Assembly: GCF_022747945.1 (NCBI RefSeq)
Contig: NZ_JALDST010000001.1
Span: 3,472,001-3,536,000 of the forward strand
From: Micromonospora sp. R77
Lineage (GTDB): Bacteria; Actinomycetota; Actinomycetes; Mycobacteriales; Micromonosporaceae
DNA length: 64,000 nt
Direction: 5' to 3'
This document shows, in pieces, positions 8,276 through 16,755 of the stretch. The notes beneath the pieces are model-generated. The model ran no database searches and was not told the origin of the DNA. It worked only from the letters and a program-made list of their open reading frames with translations. The translations under genes and the position numbers were made by a program. Positions within the stretch are counted from its first letter, which is position 1. Each line of letters opens with the position of its first letter.

Positions 8276-9647
8276 TTCTCTCCTCGAAGCGCTCGCCACC
8301 GCGATCCAGCCAAAGGTGACCGGTGAGAGGGCGGTGGTCTTCTGCTCCCACAGCGCGGACGAGCCTCACTGGCGAAATCTGCTGGCGGCTGCGGGCGCGG
8401 CCGACGTCCTGGTCCTGGCCTTCGACGGCAACCTCCTCGCCTCCTTGCCGAGCCCGCCCGGCACCCGCAGCGCAGCCCAACTGCTCGCGGACCGGCACGC
8501 TCTCCTCGCCACCCTCGCGACGGACTCGCCGCTGAGCGCACTCGTGGATCGTTTCGATCCCGACAGGCGAGCAGCGCTTTTCGTCACCGACCCTCTGGAG
8601 CCGCTGGTGACAGGCAGCCGGCCGCTCATCGGCGCCAAGCACCCGAGCTGGAGCCTCTTCGAACACAAGAGCGTGGTGGATGTGCTGTGGGACTCCATCG
8701 GCCTGCCGCGTGCGGAATCAGTGGTGTACGACGAGCCAGCATCGCTGTGGCAGCCTGTCAGCCCGCCGGGGACCGAAATCGTCACCGCAAGGCAGACGTG
8801 CGGGGCCGAGCCCTCGGCCGGCGGTGGGGACATCCAATGGTCGAGCGCGGGCATGCCCAGTCGGCGGGCGGAGTCGACAGAGCGACGGCGGATCCGCGCC
8901 ATGCCGATGCTCCCCGGCGTGCCCTGCCGCCTGCACGGATTGGTGCTCGTCGAGTCGACTGTCGCATTCACCCCACTGGAGCTTCTCGTACCGCGGCGGC
9001 CCGCCGACGGGACCTTCCTCTGCGCGGGCACCGCACCCATGCCCGTGGCCCGACAGCGAGCCCTGATCGAGCTGACCCGGTGGATGGGCGCGGCCCTGCG
9101 CCGCCGGCTGGGCTACCGCGGCGGATTCTCGGTCGACGGAATCCTCACCCAGAGCGGGTTCCGCCCCACCGACCTCAACACCAGGGTGACCTCGGCCTTC
9201 GAGGCCGCACCGCCACCTCTGCGGGTCGCCGTGCACGCGAGCGCGCTCCTCGCGCGGGAGGGCCTGCGCGGCGTCGACGCGGCCAGGCCCGGGCTTACGG
9301 AGAGCGTGCATCGCGCCCTGAACGACACCACCGACCTCCACCTGCTCGCGATGATCGGGCAACCGGTCCCGTTGGCGAGGCGACACGTTCGCTGGCGCGA
9401 TCGCGGGCTTGAAGAGTGCCGGCCCGACAAGGCGCACGGCTCGGTCGAGGTCATCAACGGACCGCGGGGGACAGCTCTTCGGGCTCAACTCGCGCGGAAG
9501 CACCTGCCCGTGGGCGTCTCGCCGCAGGAGAGCGTCGTGGTAGCTCTCCGAATGGCTGACGAACTCCTCGGCACCGGGATCGGCGACCTTCAACCGCCAT
9601 CTATAGGGAGCGGCGCCGCCCCCACTCAGAGAAGCGGCACCACCTAG
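8265..9647 (+). CDS. ATP-grasp-like ligase, last gene of the operon
   Basis: A 460-residue protein that I assign tentatively to the ATP-grasp fold. HKSVVDVLWDSIGLPRAESVV (about 134-154) looks like the start of the ATP-binding subdomain, a Gly-rich loop lies near 180-189, and GYRGGFSVDGIL followed by FRPTDLNTRVTSAF (DLNTR at 303-307) resembles the metal-binding D...E/D-x-N-x-R motif of carboxylate-amine ligases. Such enzymes activate a carboxylate as acyl phosphate and join it to an amine. An N-terminal pre-ATP-grasp-like region and a C-terminal domain of about 150 residues are unassigned. The substrate is unknown; peptide-bond formation on a modified amino acid is an inference. Confidence 0.62.
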   Translation: MRDDSLLEALATAIQPKVTGERAVVFCSHSADEPHWRNLLAAAGAADVLVLAFDGNLLASLPSPPGTRSAAQLLADRHALLATLATDSPLSALVDRFDPDRRAALFVTDPLEPLVTGSRPLIGAKHPSWSLFEHKSVVDVLWDSIGLPRAESVVYDEPASLWQPVSPPGTEIVTARQTCGAEPSAGGGDIQWSSAGMPSRRAESTERRRIRAMPMLPGVPCRLHGLVLVESTVAFTPLELLVPRRPADGTFLCAGTAPMPVARQRALIELTRWMGAALRRRLGYRGGFSVDGILTQSGFRPTDLNTRVTSAFEAAPPPLRVAVHASALLAREGLRGVDAARPGLTESVHRALNDTTDLHLLAMIGQPVPLARRHVRWRDRGLEECRPDKAHGSVEVINGPRGTALRAQLARKHLPVGVSPQESVVVALRMADELLGTGIGDLQPPSIGSGAAPTQRSGTT

Positions 9648-9650
9648 ACC

Positions 9651-11060
9651 CTACGGGAGCCGGTCGATCGCACTCCTGATCCTCGTGGCAGTGCGGCTCC
9701 GACCGAGCACCTCCAACGACTCGAACAGGGGTAGCCCGACGGTACGGCCGGTCACAGCAACCCGGACCGGCGCCTGAGCCTTACCCAGCTTCAGACCGCG
9801 AGCTGCCCCCAACTCCTCGACCGTGCGCTTGAGCGACTCGGCATCCCATTCCACCTTCTCGAACGCGGTAGCCACCTCGGTGAGTAGCGCCAGGGCCTCC
9901 CCGGTCATGGCCTTCGTCCAAGCAGCCTCGTCGATCGACGGGAACGGCAGGAACAGGAAGTCCACCATGGCGACGATCTCGCTGAGCACCGCGACCCGGG
10001 TCTGCGCCAGGGGCGCGACAGCGGCGAAGGCCACGTCGTCGTAGTCCTCAGCCCGCCACGGGGCGTACTCACCGCGCAGCCACGGCTGACACGCCGAGAT
10101 GAACTCCTCCGTGCTCAACGCGCGGAGGTAGTCGCCGTTGAATGCCCGCAGCTTCTTGACGTCGAAGAACGCCGGCGACGGATTGACGTCGGCCATCCGG
10201 AACTCCGTCACGATGTCGTCCCAGGGGACGATCTCCCGGTCACCGGAGGGGGCCCAGCCGAGCAGCATCAGGTAGTTGCGCATCGCATCGGGCAGGTACC
10301 CCTCGGCACGGAAGTCCTCCAGCGCGACCCGATCCCGGCGCTTGGACAGTTTCTGCCGCTTCTCGTTGACCAGGATCGGCGCGTGGGCCCACACCGGCGG
10401 TTCGTGCCCGAGCGCCACCCACAACAGCTGCTGCTTAGGCGTGTTCGGCAGGTGCTCCTCGGCGCGGATGACATGGGTGATGCCCATGACCATGTCGTCG
10501 ACGACATTCGCGAGCAAGAACACCGGGGAGCCGTCACCACGTGCGATGACGAAATCCTCAATCGTGGCGTTGTCGAACGTGGGCTCGCCGCGCACCAGAT
10601 CCCGCACGACGGTCTGACCCTCGTCCGGTGTCCGGAACCGCACCGCGCTTCCGGGCGCCGCGGCCAGGCCGCGGTCGCGGCAGTAACCGTCGTACCCCTT
10701 GTGTTCGCTGCCGGTTCGCTCCACGACCTGCGTACGCACGCAGTCGCAGTAGTAGGCCTGACCTGCCGCGAGCAGCTTCGCGATGGCGTCGCGGTGGTGC
10801 TGGACATAGGCGGACTGGAACAGGGGGCCCTCGTACTCATCGGGGCCGGCGCCGAGCCAGGCCATGGCGTCGATGATGCCCTGCACCCACTCCGGCTTAC
10901 TACGTTCGGCGTCCGTGTCCTCGATCCGCAGCACCATCGTGCCGCCGGACTGCTTGGCTAGCACCCAGTTGTAGAGCAGAGAGCGGGCGTTACCCACGTG
11001 GAACATGCCTGTCGGTGATGGGGCAAATCGAACGCGCACGGGGGAGTTTGGCGATGCCAT
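9651..11060 (-). CDS. gltX: Glutamyl-tRNA synthetase
   Basis: A 469-residue class I aminoacyl-tRNA synthetase. [17 protein letters not shown] carries the HIGH-type motif (HVGN at 21-24), the Cys105-x-Cys107 and Cys127 positions fit a zinc site, and KLSKR at 237-241 is the KMSKS loop. It charges tRNA with glutamate. The [10 protein letters not shown] signature differs from the GNPHVGLVRT type I associate with the housekeeping GltX of streptomycetes, so this may be a second copy. It converges with the ATP-grasp-like gene with 3 bases between stops. A role in self-protection or Glu-tRNA supply for the cluster is possible but unproven. Confidence 0.9.
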   Translation of the reverse strand: MASPNSPVRVRFAPSPTGMFHVGNARSLLYNWVLAKQSGGTMVLRIEDTDAERSKPEWVQGIIDAMAWLGAGPDEYEGPLFQSAYVQHHRDAIAKLLAAGQAYYCDCVRTQVVERTGSEHKGYDGYCRDRGLAAAPGSAVRFRTPDEGQTVVRDLVRGEPTFDNATIEDFVIARGDGSPVFLLANVVDDMVMGITHVIRAEEHLPNTPKQQLLWVALGHEPPVWAHAPILVNEKRQKLSKRRDRVALEDFRAEGYLPDAMRNYLMLLGWAPSGDREIVPWDDIVTEFRMADVNPSPAFFDVKKLRAFNGDYLRALSTEEFISACQPWLRGEYAPWRAEDYDDVAFAAVAPLAQTRVAVLSEIVAMVDFLFLPFPSIDEAAWTKAMTGEALALLTEVATAFEKVEWDAESLKRTVEELGAARGLKLGKAQAPVRVAVTGRTVGLPLFESLEVLGRSRTATRIRSAIDRLP

Positions 11061-11159
11061 GCACGCAGCGTACCGATATGAGGCGGTCGCCTAACCGCAT
11101 ATCCCGGGCCGAAGTTCCGCGTCCGAGCGCATCAGGTTGGAGCGCCGTCTGCCTTTCGG

Positions 11160-12047
11160 TCAGAGAATCTGCCAGCGACGCAGCTCGGCACCATTCTCGT
11201 TGCGAAGGCCGTCAAGCCGTCGATGCACCTCGGCGGCTGCCGACGTGCCGGGCCGGGACTTGCGCGCGTTGGTGGCGATCATCTGGAGTTCACGCAATCG
11301 GCAGAGCTCTTCGAAGCCCGACCAGGTGGTGGCGTCCCAGCCGTAGCTGGCGGTGAAGTCCGCGAAGGCCTGCCGGCCGCCGCCGAATCGCCGACAGTGA
11401 ACCGCGACGGTGGCGATGTCCCACTCTCGTGGCCCGATCGCGATACCGTCCCAGTCGGCCAGGACCGGGGTACCGTCGAACCGTCGTAGAGCGTTGCGGG
11501 TCTGGGGGTCGGACTGGATCAGGCTGTCTCCCAGCGGGAACGCCATCGATGACCAGGCCGCTTTGAGAACCTCGAGCCGGCTCAGCAACAGGTCGCGGTC
11601 CAGATCGTCGATGAGGTGGGCGTTGTCCACGGATCTGCGGACGCTCTTGGCTGGTTGAAGCCTTGGCAGCTCCACCGGCGGCATCGGAAAGCCGTGCAGT
11701 TCCCGCAGGAGTTGCCCGAGCTCTGCGGTGGTGACGGGGTTGTCGTCCGCCGGGTCCAAACGCTGCCACACCGTGACGGCGTGCCCGTCGACCACGAGCG
11801 GTTGAGCCGGCACCTGGGAGCACAGACCCACGGTCGGGAAGCCCTTGGCCGACAGCCAGTCAACGACCGCCACCACCGTCCGTGAGCGGTCGAGTCCGAA
11901 CTCCAGCGGAGCGATCTTGACTACTACGTCGCCCACGGCGTACACCGCGTTGGTGTGATGCCGAAGCAACTGCGCCTCGGCAGCAGAGCAGCCCAGCTTC
12001 CGACACACCTCGGCGAGCATCGGACGCGTTCGTGCCTCGACGAACAT
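11160..12047 (-). CDS. Aminoglycoside-phosphotransferase-family kinase
   Basis: A 295-residue APH/choline-kinase-like protein. NAVYAVGDVVVKIAPLEFG carries the nucleotide-binding Lys. LIQSDPQTRNAL is a variant catalytic loop with Asp and Asn (canonical HxDxxxxN; the His position is Gln here), and VLADWDGIAIGPREWDIA is the DFG-like metal-binding segment. Family members phosphorylate antibiotics or small metabolites. ATG 12047 starts 7 bases after the stop of the XRE gene; a start at 12086 would overlap that gene. Cotranscription with a regulator next to a biosynthetic operon makes a modification or resistance role plausible. Confidence 0.75.
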   Translation of the reverse strand: MFVEARTRPMLAEVCRKLGCSAAEAQLLRHHTNAVYAVGDVVVKIAPLEFGLDRSRTVVAVVDWLSAKGFPTVGLCSQVPAQPLVVDGHAVTVWQRLDPADDNPVTTAELGQLLRELHGFPMPPVELPRLQPAKSVRRSVDNAHLIDDLDRDLLLSRLEVLKAAWSSMAFPLGDSLIQSDPQTRNALRRFDGTPVLADWDGIAIGPREWDIATVAVHCRRFGGGRQAFADFTASYGWDATTWSGFEELCRLRELQMIATNARKSRPGTSAAAEVHRRLDGLRNENGAELRRWQIL

Positions 12048-12054
12048 GTGGCCC

Positions 12055-13425
12055 CTAGGGTTCGAGCACAGCAGTTCCGGCTGCAAGGGTACGGCTCCGC
12101 TCGCGGCACGCCCGCACGTACTCCGCCAACTCGATCACCTCCCTGCCCTGTGCGGGTTGCGGAATCGCCGATACGACCTGAACCGCCTTGGACAGGACGA
12201 TCTCCGTGCGTTGCAGCTCGGGCAGCCCGGCGACGGCGGCGCAGGCGGCTACTGCAGCCTCCGCGAACCGAAGGTCGCGTACGAGGCAGAGGGCACGGTC
12301 CAGGGCGATAAGAGCAGGATCAATCGGCACCCTCGGCCTGGGACCGTACAAGCTCAGCGCTTCGTCCTGGATCCGGTACGCCTCTTTCGTGTCGCCAAGC
12401 CATGTCCTTGCCCCGGACAGGTAGAACAGCAGCCGCTTCGCGGGAAAGCGGAACGCTGCATCGCTGTCGTCGTCCCCTGCCTCGTCGAACATGCGGTGCG
12501 CCTGCTCGATCCCCGCTCTCGCCTGGTCAGCCGCCCCGAGGCGGGCCAACGCCCTCGCGCGTCCGGCGGCTGCCAGCGCGCCGGACGGCGACGCCGAAGC
12601 CGTGATGGCGAGCGCCTGATCCGCCATCGCCACCGTCTGGTGCGGGTCACCGAAGTAGTAGGGCAGCATCGCCGCCTGAGCGCGCGCCAACACCTGGAGC
12701 CGCGGGTCCGCGCTGTCGTCCGCGGCGTGGATCGCCGTCCGGTACCACAGCCGCGCCTCACTGGCGTTGCCCAGTCGCATGAGCGCGTCGGCACACATCG
12801 TTGCCAGCAGAGCTGCGGCACCCGACAGGCGGGCCTGAACCGTCGCGGGTTGCCGCCGGCGCGAAAGAACCTGCACCTCGGCACACTCATCCGCAAGTCT
12901 CGACAGCATGACGGTCGGCGCCGCCGAGGGATAGACCCGCATGTGCTCGCTCGTCGACTCTTCAACCAACTCGAGGTGCCGAGGCGACACGCTGGAGGAC
13001 GACAGTGCCTCGTCCAGTTCCGCGCGCAGGCGAGCGAGACCGCCCATGTCGGCGGATGGACGCCCACTCATCATCTGGGGTAAGTGCTGGACGCTCGTGG
13101 GTACCTGCCTGCGTACTGATTGAACCTCTCCGACGGCGGGCACGTCCTGCTCACGGCCGAGACCCATGGCAGCCCGCGGGATGTTCAGGCCGAGGGCGAC
13201 CCGCTCCAGCACCTCGTAGGCCGTAACCTGCCGCGCCCCCTTGGCGATTTCGGCGGCGCGGTTGGCGGAGACATCGACCAGAGCGGCGATCGCCCCGTAG
13301 GACACGCCGCGAGCGTGCAGAAACCTGAAGATCACCGCGACATCGCGCTTTTCCAGGAACTGCCTGATCGGCCGCCCCTCCCAGGTGCCCGACGTCCACC
13401 AAGCCGGGTCGATCCGGGCGACCAT
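12055..13425 (-). CDS. XRE-type regulator with TPR-like C-terminal domain
   Basis: A 456-residue protein. Residues about 25-90 form a helix-turn-helix (RGVSYGAIAALVDVSANRAA), followed by a long Ala-rich helical region (repeats such as AGRARALARLGAADQARAGI) resembling the TPR-type sensory domains of actinomycete XRE regulators, which often bind signal peptides or autoregulators. ATG 13425 is preceded by GGAGG at a good distance; an in-frame ATG at 13458 lacks such a site. It heads a two-gene leftward unit with the kinase and could regulate the operon at 4035. This is inference from position only. Confidence 0.8.
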   Translation of the reverse strand: MVARIDPAWWTSGTWEGRPIRQFLEKRDVAVIFRFLHARGVSYGAIAALVDVSANRAAEIAKGARQVTAYEVLERVALGLNIPRAAMGLGREQDVPAVGEVQSVRRQVPTSVQHLPQMMSGRPSADMGGLARLRAELDEALSSSSVSPRHLELVEESTSEHMRVYPSAAPTVMLSRLADECAEVQVLSRRRQPATVQARLSGAAALLATMCADALMRLGNASEARLWYRTAIHAADDSADPRLQVLARAQAAMLPYYFGDPHQTVAMADQALAITASASPSGALAAAGRARALARLGAADQARAGIEQAHRMFDEAGDDDSDAAFRFPAKRLLFYLSGARTWLGDTKEAYRIQDEALSLYGPRPRVPIDPALIALDRALCLVRDLRFAEAAVAACAAVAGLPELQRTEIVLSKAVQVVSAIPQPAQGREVIELAEYVRACRERSRTLAAGTAVLEP

Positions 13426-13825
13426 AATCACCTCCAGCGTCTGATGCGCTGCCGACAAGCACCCTGCCGTGATGAGACGTCTGCACGGCTTGCGGTGCGA
13501 CCAAGCTACCTGTTGTCTCGCTAAGACTCCATAGCGTTAACCTGCCCCTCTCCCTCTCGTAGCAGCGCCCTTGGAGCGCGCCGGGTGCGATCATCTGCAC
13601 CCGTGACCTTCGATGGTGTGCGCGGTGTGCTCCCCAGCGGATGCCACCCCGGGTGAACCGGTGCCAACGCAGGTCACCGCGGCCGACCGCCGGTCGCAAA
13701 TCGGGGTCCGTGTGCTCGGGGTGTGCTCCTGGGCTGCGAGAACGGCGGTGCGGGGAACGTGGGTGAACGTGGGCGACTCCCTGCCACCCCAGGTGAACCC
13801 CCAGGTCGCTAGACTGGGCCCTCGC
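13426..13825. other. Gene-free region upstream of the XRE gene and tRNA-Arg
   Basis: No convincing gene. It holds the promoter region of the XRE gene, with an inverted repeat CGCTA-N8-TAGCG at 13519-13536 that could be an autoregulatory site, a small hairpin CGGGTGC/GCACCCG at 13582-13603, and TAGACT at 13810-13815, a reasonable -10 element for the tRNA about 10 bases upstream of it. Imperfect repeats of GGTGTGCTCC occur near 13625 and 13720. I see no integrase remnant that I can defend. Confidence 0.45.
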
Positions 13826-13901
13826 GCCCTCGTAGCTCAGGGGATAGAGCATCGGTTTCCTAAACCGTGTGTCGCAGGTTCGAATCCTGCCGGGGGCACC
13901 A
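13826..13901 (+). tRNA. tRNA-Arg (anticodon CCT)
   Basis: A complete 76-base cloverleaf: acceptor GCCCTCG pairing with CGGGGGC, D stem GCTC/GAGC, anticodon loop TTCCTAA with CCT at positions 34-36, T stem GCAGG/CCTGC around TTCGAAT, and an encoded CCA end. The only stem flaw is a T-T pair at 27-43. It reads AGG codons. Such tRNA-Arg genes are common integration sites in actinobacteria, and this one lies at the visible change from accessory-looking to core-looking genes. Confidence 0.96.
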
Positions 13902-13934
13902 GCTCAGCTCTCCCACCACCAGCGGCGACGCCGC

Positions 13935-14246
13935 TCAGTCAGTGGGCAGAAGCGGGCGCATGAACGTCCGCTCGTAGCGCACGACGCACCCCGACTCGTC
14001 CCGGATGCGGTCGGCGGCGACGAACTCCGGATCGGTGCCGAACCGCGCGCGGTAGCGCTCGTACGCCGTCAGGCTCTCGAAGCTGAACAGCGCCTCGGCC
14101 TTGTCGCTGGCGCCCTCGGCGGGCAGGAAGTAGCCGTGGTGCACACCGCCGTGCTTGGCGACCAGCCGCATCCACGCCCGCGCGAACCGTTCGAACGCCT
14201 CGATCTGGGCCGGGTCGATGGTGTAGTGCACGACGCAGGTGATCAC
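13935..14246 (-). CDS. NIPSNAP-like / dimeric alpha-beta barrel protein
   Basis: A 103-residue protein, MITCVVHYTIDPAQIEAFER..., with AWMRLVAKHGGVHHGYFLPA and FSFESLTAYERYRARF. This pattern of a short strand, a helix and a G-x-x-GYF turn fits the NIPSNAP/DUF1330-like dimeric alpha-beta barrel fold. The family often contains small accessory or monooxygenase-like proteins; the role here is unknown. It is a monocistronic leftward gene between the tRNA and a HAD phosphatase. Confidence 0.75.
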   Translation of the reverse strand: MITCVVHYTIDPAQIEAFERFARAWMRLVAKHGGVHHGYFLPAEGASDKAEALFSFESLTAYERYRARFGTDPEFVAADRIRDESGCVVRYERTFMRPLLPTD

Positions 14247-14478
14247 GATGTCACCCTAGGGCGCGCGGCGGGACAAACCCAGGGCGCGGGCGGAGACCCT
14301 GATGTCGCCGAACGGGCCGTGCCGGTCGCCGCGCGGCTGTTAGCCTGCGTCGGAGAGGGCTGCGGCGCGTGACGACCGGCCCTCGGTCGTACGCCGGCCC
14401 TGGGCCTCCCGGGGGTCAGCGGGTCATCGTCGGTACCCTGCTACTCCTGGCCTGCCCGCGACGACATGGTGGTACCTG

Positions 14479-15255
14479 ATGAACGATCTTCGAGTGGTGG
14501 CGTTCGACCTGGACGACACGCTGGCGGTCTCCAAGTCCCAGATCGATCGTCGCATGGCTGACCTGCTGGGTCACCTGCTCACCGAGGTCGAGGTCCTGAT
14601 CATCTCGGGTGGCCGGTTCGAGCAGTTTGAGGCGCAGGTCCTCGCGCACCTGGAGTTGACCGAGGAGCAGCGCCGCCGGCTGCACCTGATGCCCACCTGC
14701 GGCACCCGCTACTACCGCTGGCGGGACGGCGACTGGCGGCTGGTCTACGCGGAGGACCTGAGCGAGGCGGACAAGGCCCGGGTGGTCGCGGCGCTGACCG
14801 AGTCGGCGCAGGCGCTGGGTCTCTGGGAGTCGAAGACCTGGGGCGACATCATCGAGGACCGGGGCAGCCAGATCACCTTCTCCGCGCTGGGCCAGTCCGC
14901 CCCCCCGGCCGAGAAGTACGGCTGGGACCCGGACGGCGGCAAGAAGAAGCGGCTGCGGGACGCAGTGGCGGAGAAGCTGCCGGACCTGGAGGTGCGCGGC
15001 GGCGGCTCGACCTCGATCGACGTCACCCGCAAGGGCGTGGACAAGGCGTACGGCATGCGGAAGCTGCTGGAGTTCCTGGACCTGAGGACCGACAACGTGC
15101 TCTTCGTCGGTGACCGGCTCGACGTGGGCGGCAACGACTATCCGGTGAAGGCGATGGGCATCCACAGCGTGGCCGTCACCCGCTGGGAGGAGACCGCCGA
15201 CTATGTCGAGGCGCTCGTCGACGACCTGGTGAAGCGCGGGGTCGACCGGGTCTGA
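14479..15255 (+). CDS. HAD-IIB hydrolase, phosphomannomutase-like
   Basis: A 258-residue HAD-superfamily protein. The nucleophile motif is VVAFDLDDTLAVS (DxD near residue 10), motif II is LIISGGRFEQF, and the late GDRLDVGGND carries the acidic motif IV. The cap region with TCGTRYYRWRDGDW resembles eukaryotic-type phosphomannomutase and HAD-IIB sugar phosphatases. It probably acts on a sugar phosphate in the cytoplasm; mutase versus phosphatase cannot be decided here. It ends just before a strong hairpin shared with the convergent SDR gene. Confidence 0.8.
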   Translation: MNDLRVVAFDLDDTLAVSKSQIDRRMADLLGHLLTEVEVLIISGGRFEQFEAQVLAHLELTEEQRRRLHLMPTCGTRYYRWRDGDWRLVYAEDLSEADKARVVAALTESAQALGLWESKTWGDIIEDRGSQITFSALGQSAPPAEKYGWDPDGGKKKRLRDAVAEKLPDLEVRGGGSTSIDVTRKGVDKAYGMRKLLEFLDLRTDNVLFVGDRLDVGGNDYPVKAMGIHSVAVTRWEETADYVEALVDDLVKRGVDRV

Positions 15256-15264
15256 CCGCTGGCT

Positions 15265-15289
15265 GCCCCGGACCGCCGGGGTCCGGGGC
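15265..15289. terminator. Bidirectional hairpin between convergent genes
   Basis: GCCCCGGACC (15265-15274) pairs perfectly with GGTCCGGGGC (15280-15289) around a 5-base loop. It lies between the stops of the HAD gene (15255) and the SDR gene (15306). There is no T-run, as is usual in this GC-rich genome. Confidence 0.7.
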
Positions 15290-15305
15290 AACCAGCCGGG
15301 TCGGC

Positions 15306-16154
15306 TCAGAGCGCGGCGCGGATCGCCTCGGCGAGGCCGGTCGGCGGGCGACCGAGCAGGCTGGTCAGGTCGTCGCCGGGAGCCTCCAGCTCGCCCAGGG
15401 CGAGTCCCCGGTCGGCGTCGGCGAGGGCGGCCGCGTACCCCTCGGGGAGACCGGCCGCGACCAGCAGTTCGGTGTACTTCTCCACCGGCAGGTCGGTGTA
15501 GCCGACGTCGGTGCCGCTCTGCCGGGACACCTCGGCGGCCAGGTCGGTCAGCATGAAGGGCGCGCCGCCCAGCTCGTACACCCGGTTGGTGTGTCCCTCG
15601 GTGGTGAGCACCGCGGCGGCGGCCTCGGCGTAGTCCGCGCGGGTGGCGGCGCTGACCCGCCCGTCGCCGGCCGCGCCGGCGACGCCGTGCCGGAGGTACG
15701 TCGGGAGCTGGCCGGTGTAGTTCTCCAGGTACCAGCTGTTGCGCAGCAGGACGTACGGCAGGCCGCTCTCGCGCAGTGCCGCCTCGGTGGCCCGGTGGTC
15801 GGCGGCGAGGAGCAGGCTGGAGGTGTCGGCCCGGACGATGCTGGTGTAGACGACCAGCCCGACGCCGGCGGCCTGCGCGGCGGCGATCACGTTGTGATGC
15901 TGGGCGAGCCGACGGCCGACGTCGCTGCCGGAGACGAACATCAGCTGCTCGGCGCCGGTGAAGGCGGCTCGCAGCGACTCGACGTCTTCGTAGTCGGCCC
16001 GTCGGGTGACCACTCCCTGCGCGGCCAGTTCGGCGAGGCGGTCGGTGTCCCGGCCGAGCGCGACGATCCGGTCGGCCGGTACGCCCCGGCGCAGCAGCGA
16101 GGTGACGATCAGGCGGCCGAGGTGGCCGGTGGCGCCGGTGACGACGATGGACAT
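15306..16154 (-). CDS. NmrA/QorB-like NAD(P)-binding oxidoreductase
   Basis: A 282-residue Rossmann protein starting MSIVVTGATGHLGRLIVTSL (GATGHLG dinucleotide loop), with VVYTSIVRADTSSLLLAADH, YVLLRNSWYLENYTGQLP and YELGGAPFMLTDLAAEVS. This is the pattern of QorB-type quinone oxidoreductases of the atypical SDR (NmrA) group, which use NADPH to reduce quinones or sense redox state. GGGAG precedes the ATG. It is divergent from an HxlR regulator, the usual arrangement of qorB and its repressor. Confidence 0.85.
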   Translation of the reverse strand: MSIVVTGATGHLGRLIVTSLLRRGVPADRIVALGRDTDRLAELAAQGVVTRRADYEDVESLRAAFTGAEQLMFVSGSDVGRRLAQHHNVIAAAQAAGVGLVVYTSIVRADTSSLLLAADHRATEAALRESGLPYVLLRNSWYLENYTGQLPTYLRHGVAGAAGDGRVSAATRADYAEAAAAVLTTEGHTNRVYELGGAPFMLTDLAAEVSRQSGTDVGYTDLPVEKYTELLVAAGLPEGYAAALADADRGLALGELEAPGDDLTSLLGRPPTGLAEAIRAAL

Positions 16155-16234
16155 GGGAACTCCCGGGGTGCTCGCGGTGGGGCCTGTCACCGGTGAGCAA
16201 CGGGAACACCGTCGGGCCACTTCCCGTTGGAGAG

Positions 16235-16261
16235 TAGGCACCTTGAAGTTCGGTACGCACC
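16235..16261. promoter_or_regulatory. Candidate HxlR operator
   Basis: TAGGCACC (16235-16242) is echoed 19 bases later by TACGCACC (16254-16261), and the second copy overlaps the inverted repeat CGGT-ACGC-ACCG. It lies in the short divergent region between the oxidoreductase and the HxlR gene, where such repressors bind. Confidence 0.5.
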
Positions 16262-16277
16262 GAAAGAGAGTGAACTC

Positions 16278-16631
16278 GTGAAGCCAGATCCGTTCAACCG
16301 GAACTGCGGCAGCCGGAAGGTCCTCGACCGGATCGGCGACCGCTGGAGCGTCCTGGTGGTGCTGACCCTCGCCGACGGGGAGCGGCGCTACGGCGAGCTG
16401 GCCGAGCGGATCGACGGGATCAGCCAGAAGATGCTCACCCAGACGCTGCGCGGCCTGGAGCGCGACGGGCTCGTGACGCGCGCCGTGCACGCCAGCGTCC
16501 CGCCCCGGGTCGACTACGCGCTGACCGCGCTGGGCCGCAGCCTGCTCGACCTGGTCGCCGGCCTGGAGGCGTGGGCCACCGGTCATCTCGCCGAGGTCGA
16601 GGCGGCCCGCGCCCGGTACGACGCCCGCTGA
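16278..16631 (+). CDS. HxlR-family transcriptional regulator
   Basis: A 117-residue winged-helix protein starting MKPDPFNRNCGSRKVLDRIG, with DRWSVLVVLTLADGERRYGEL, the ISQKMLTQTLRGLERDGLV recognition helix and RVDYALTALGRSLLDLV, all hallmarks of HxlR. A conserved Cys lies near position 10 (NRNCGS), the place where redox- or electrophile-sensing members carry a reactive Cys. GTG 16278 follows AAAGAGAG. It probably represses the divergent quinone oxidoreductase and itself in response to quinones or diamide-type stress. Confidence 0.9.
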   Translation: MKPDPFNRNCGSRKVLDRIGDRWSVLVVLTLADGERRYGELAERIDGISQKMLTQTLRGLERDGLVTRAVHASVPPRVDYALTALGRSLLDLVAGLEAWATGHLAEVEAARARYDAR

Positions 16632-16697
16632 AGTTCCGGAACCGGCGGACCCTGGCGCGACCGGCGAACAGGGGGTAGAAACAGGAGGTCCCGGCCG

Positions 16698-16711
16698 TGA
16701 GAGCGCTCTCA
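16698..16711. promoter_or_regulatory. CebR/LacI-type operator
   Basis: TGAGAGCGCTCTCA is a perfect 14-bp palindrome 45 bases before the ATG of the secreted beta-helix protein. It differs by only two symmetric bases from TGGGAGCGCTCCCA, the site bound by CebR/CelR in Streptomyces and Thermobifida, so a LacI-family sugar-responsive repressor probably controls the gene. Confidence 0.75.
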
Positions 16712-16755
16712 GCTGCACGGTCGACCCCTACCCCCACCCCCGAACAGGCAGGCCG

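Noticed and set aside
14416..16260. A 614-residue leftward ORF.
   Set aside because: It is a shadow of the HAD and SDR genes, with Arg/Asp/Val-rich filler and no family motif.
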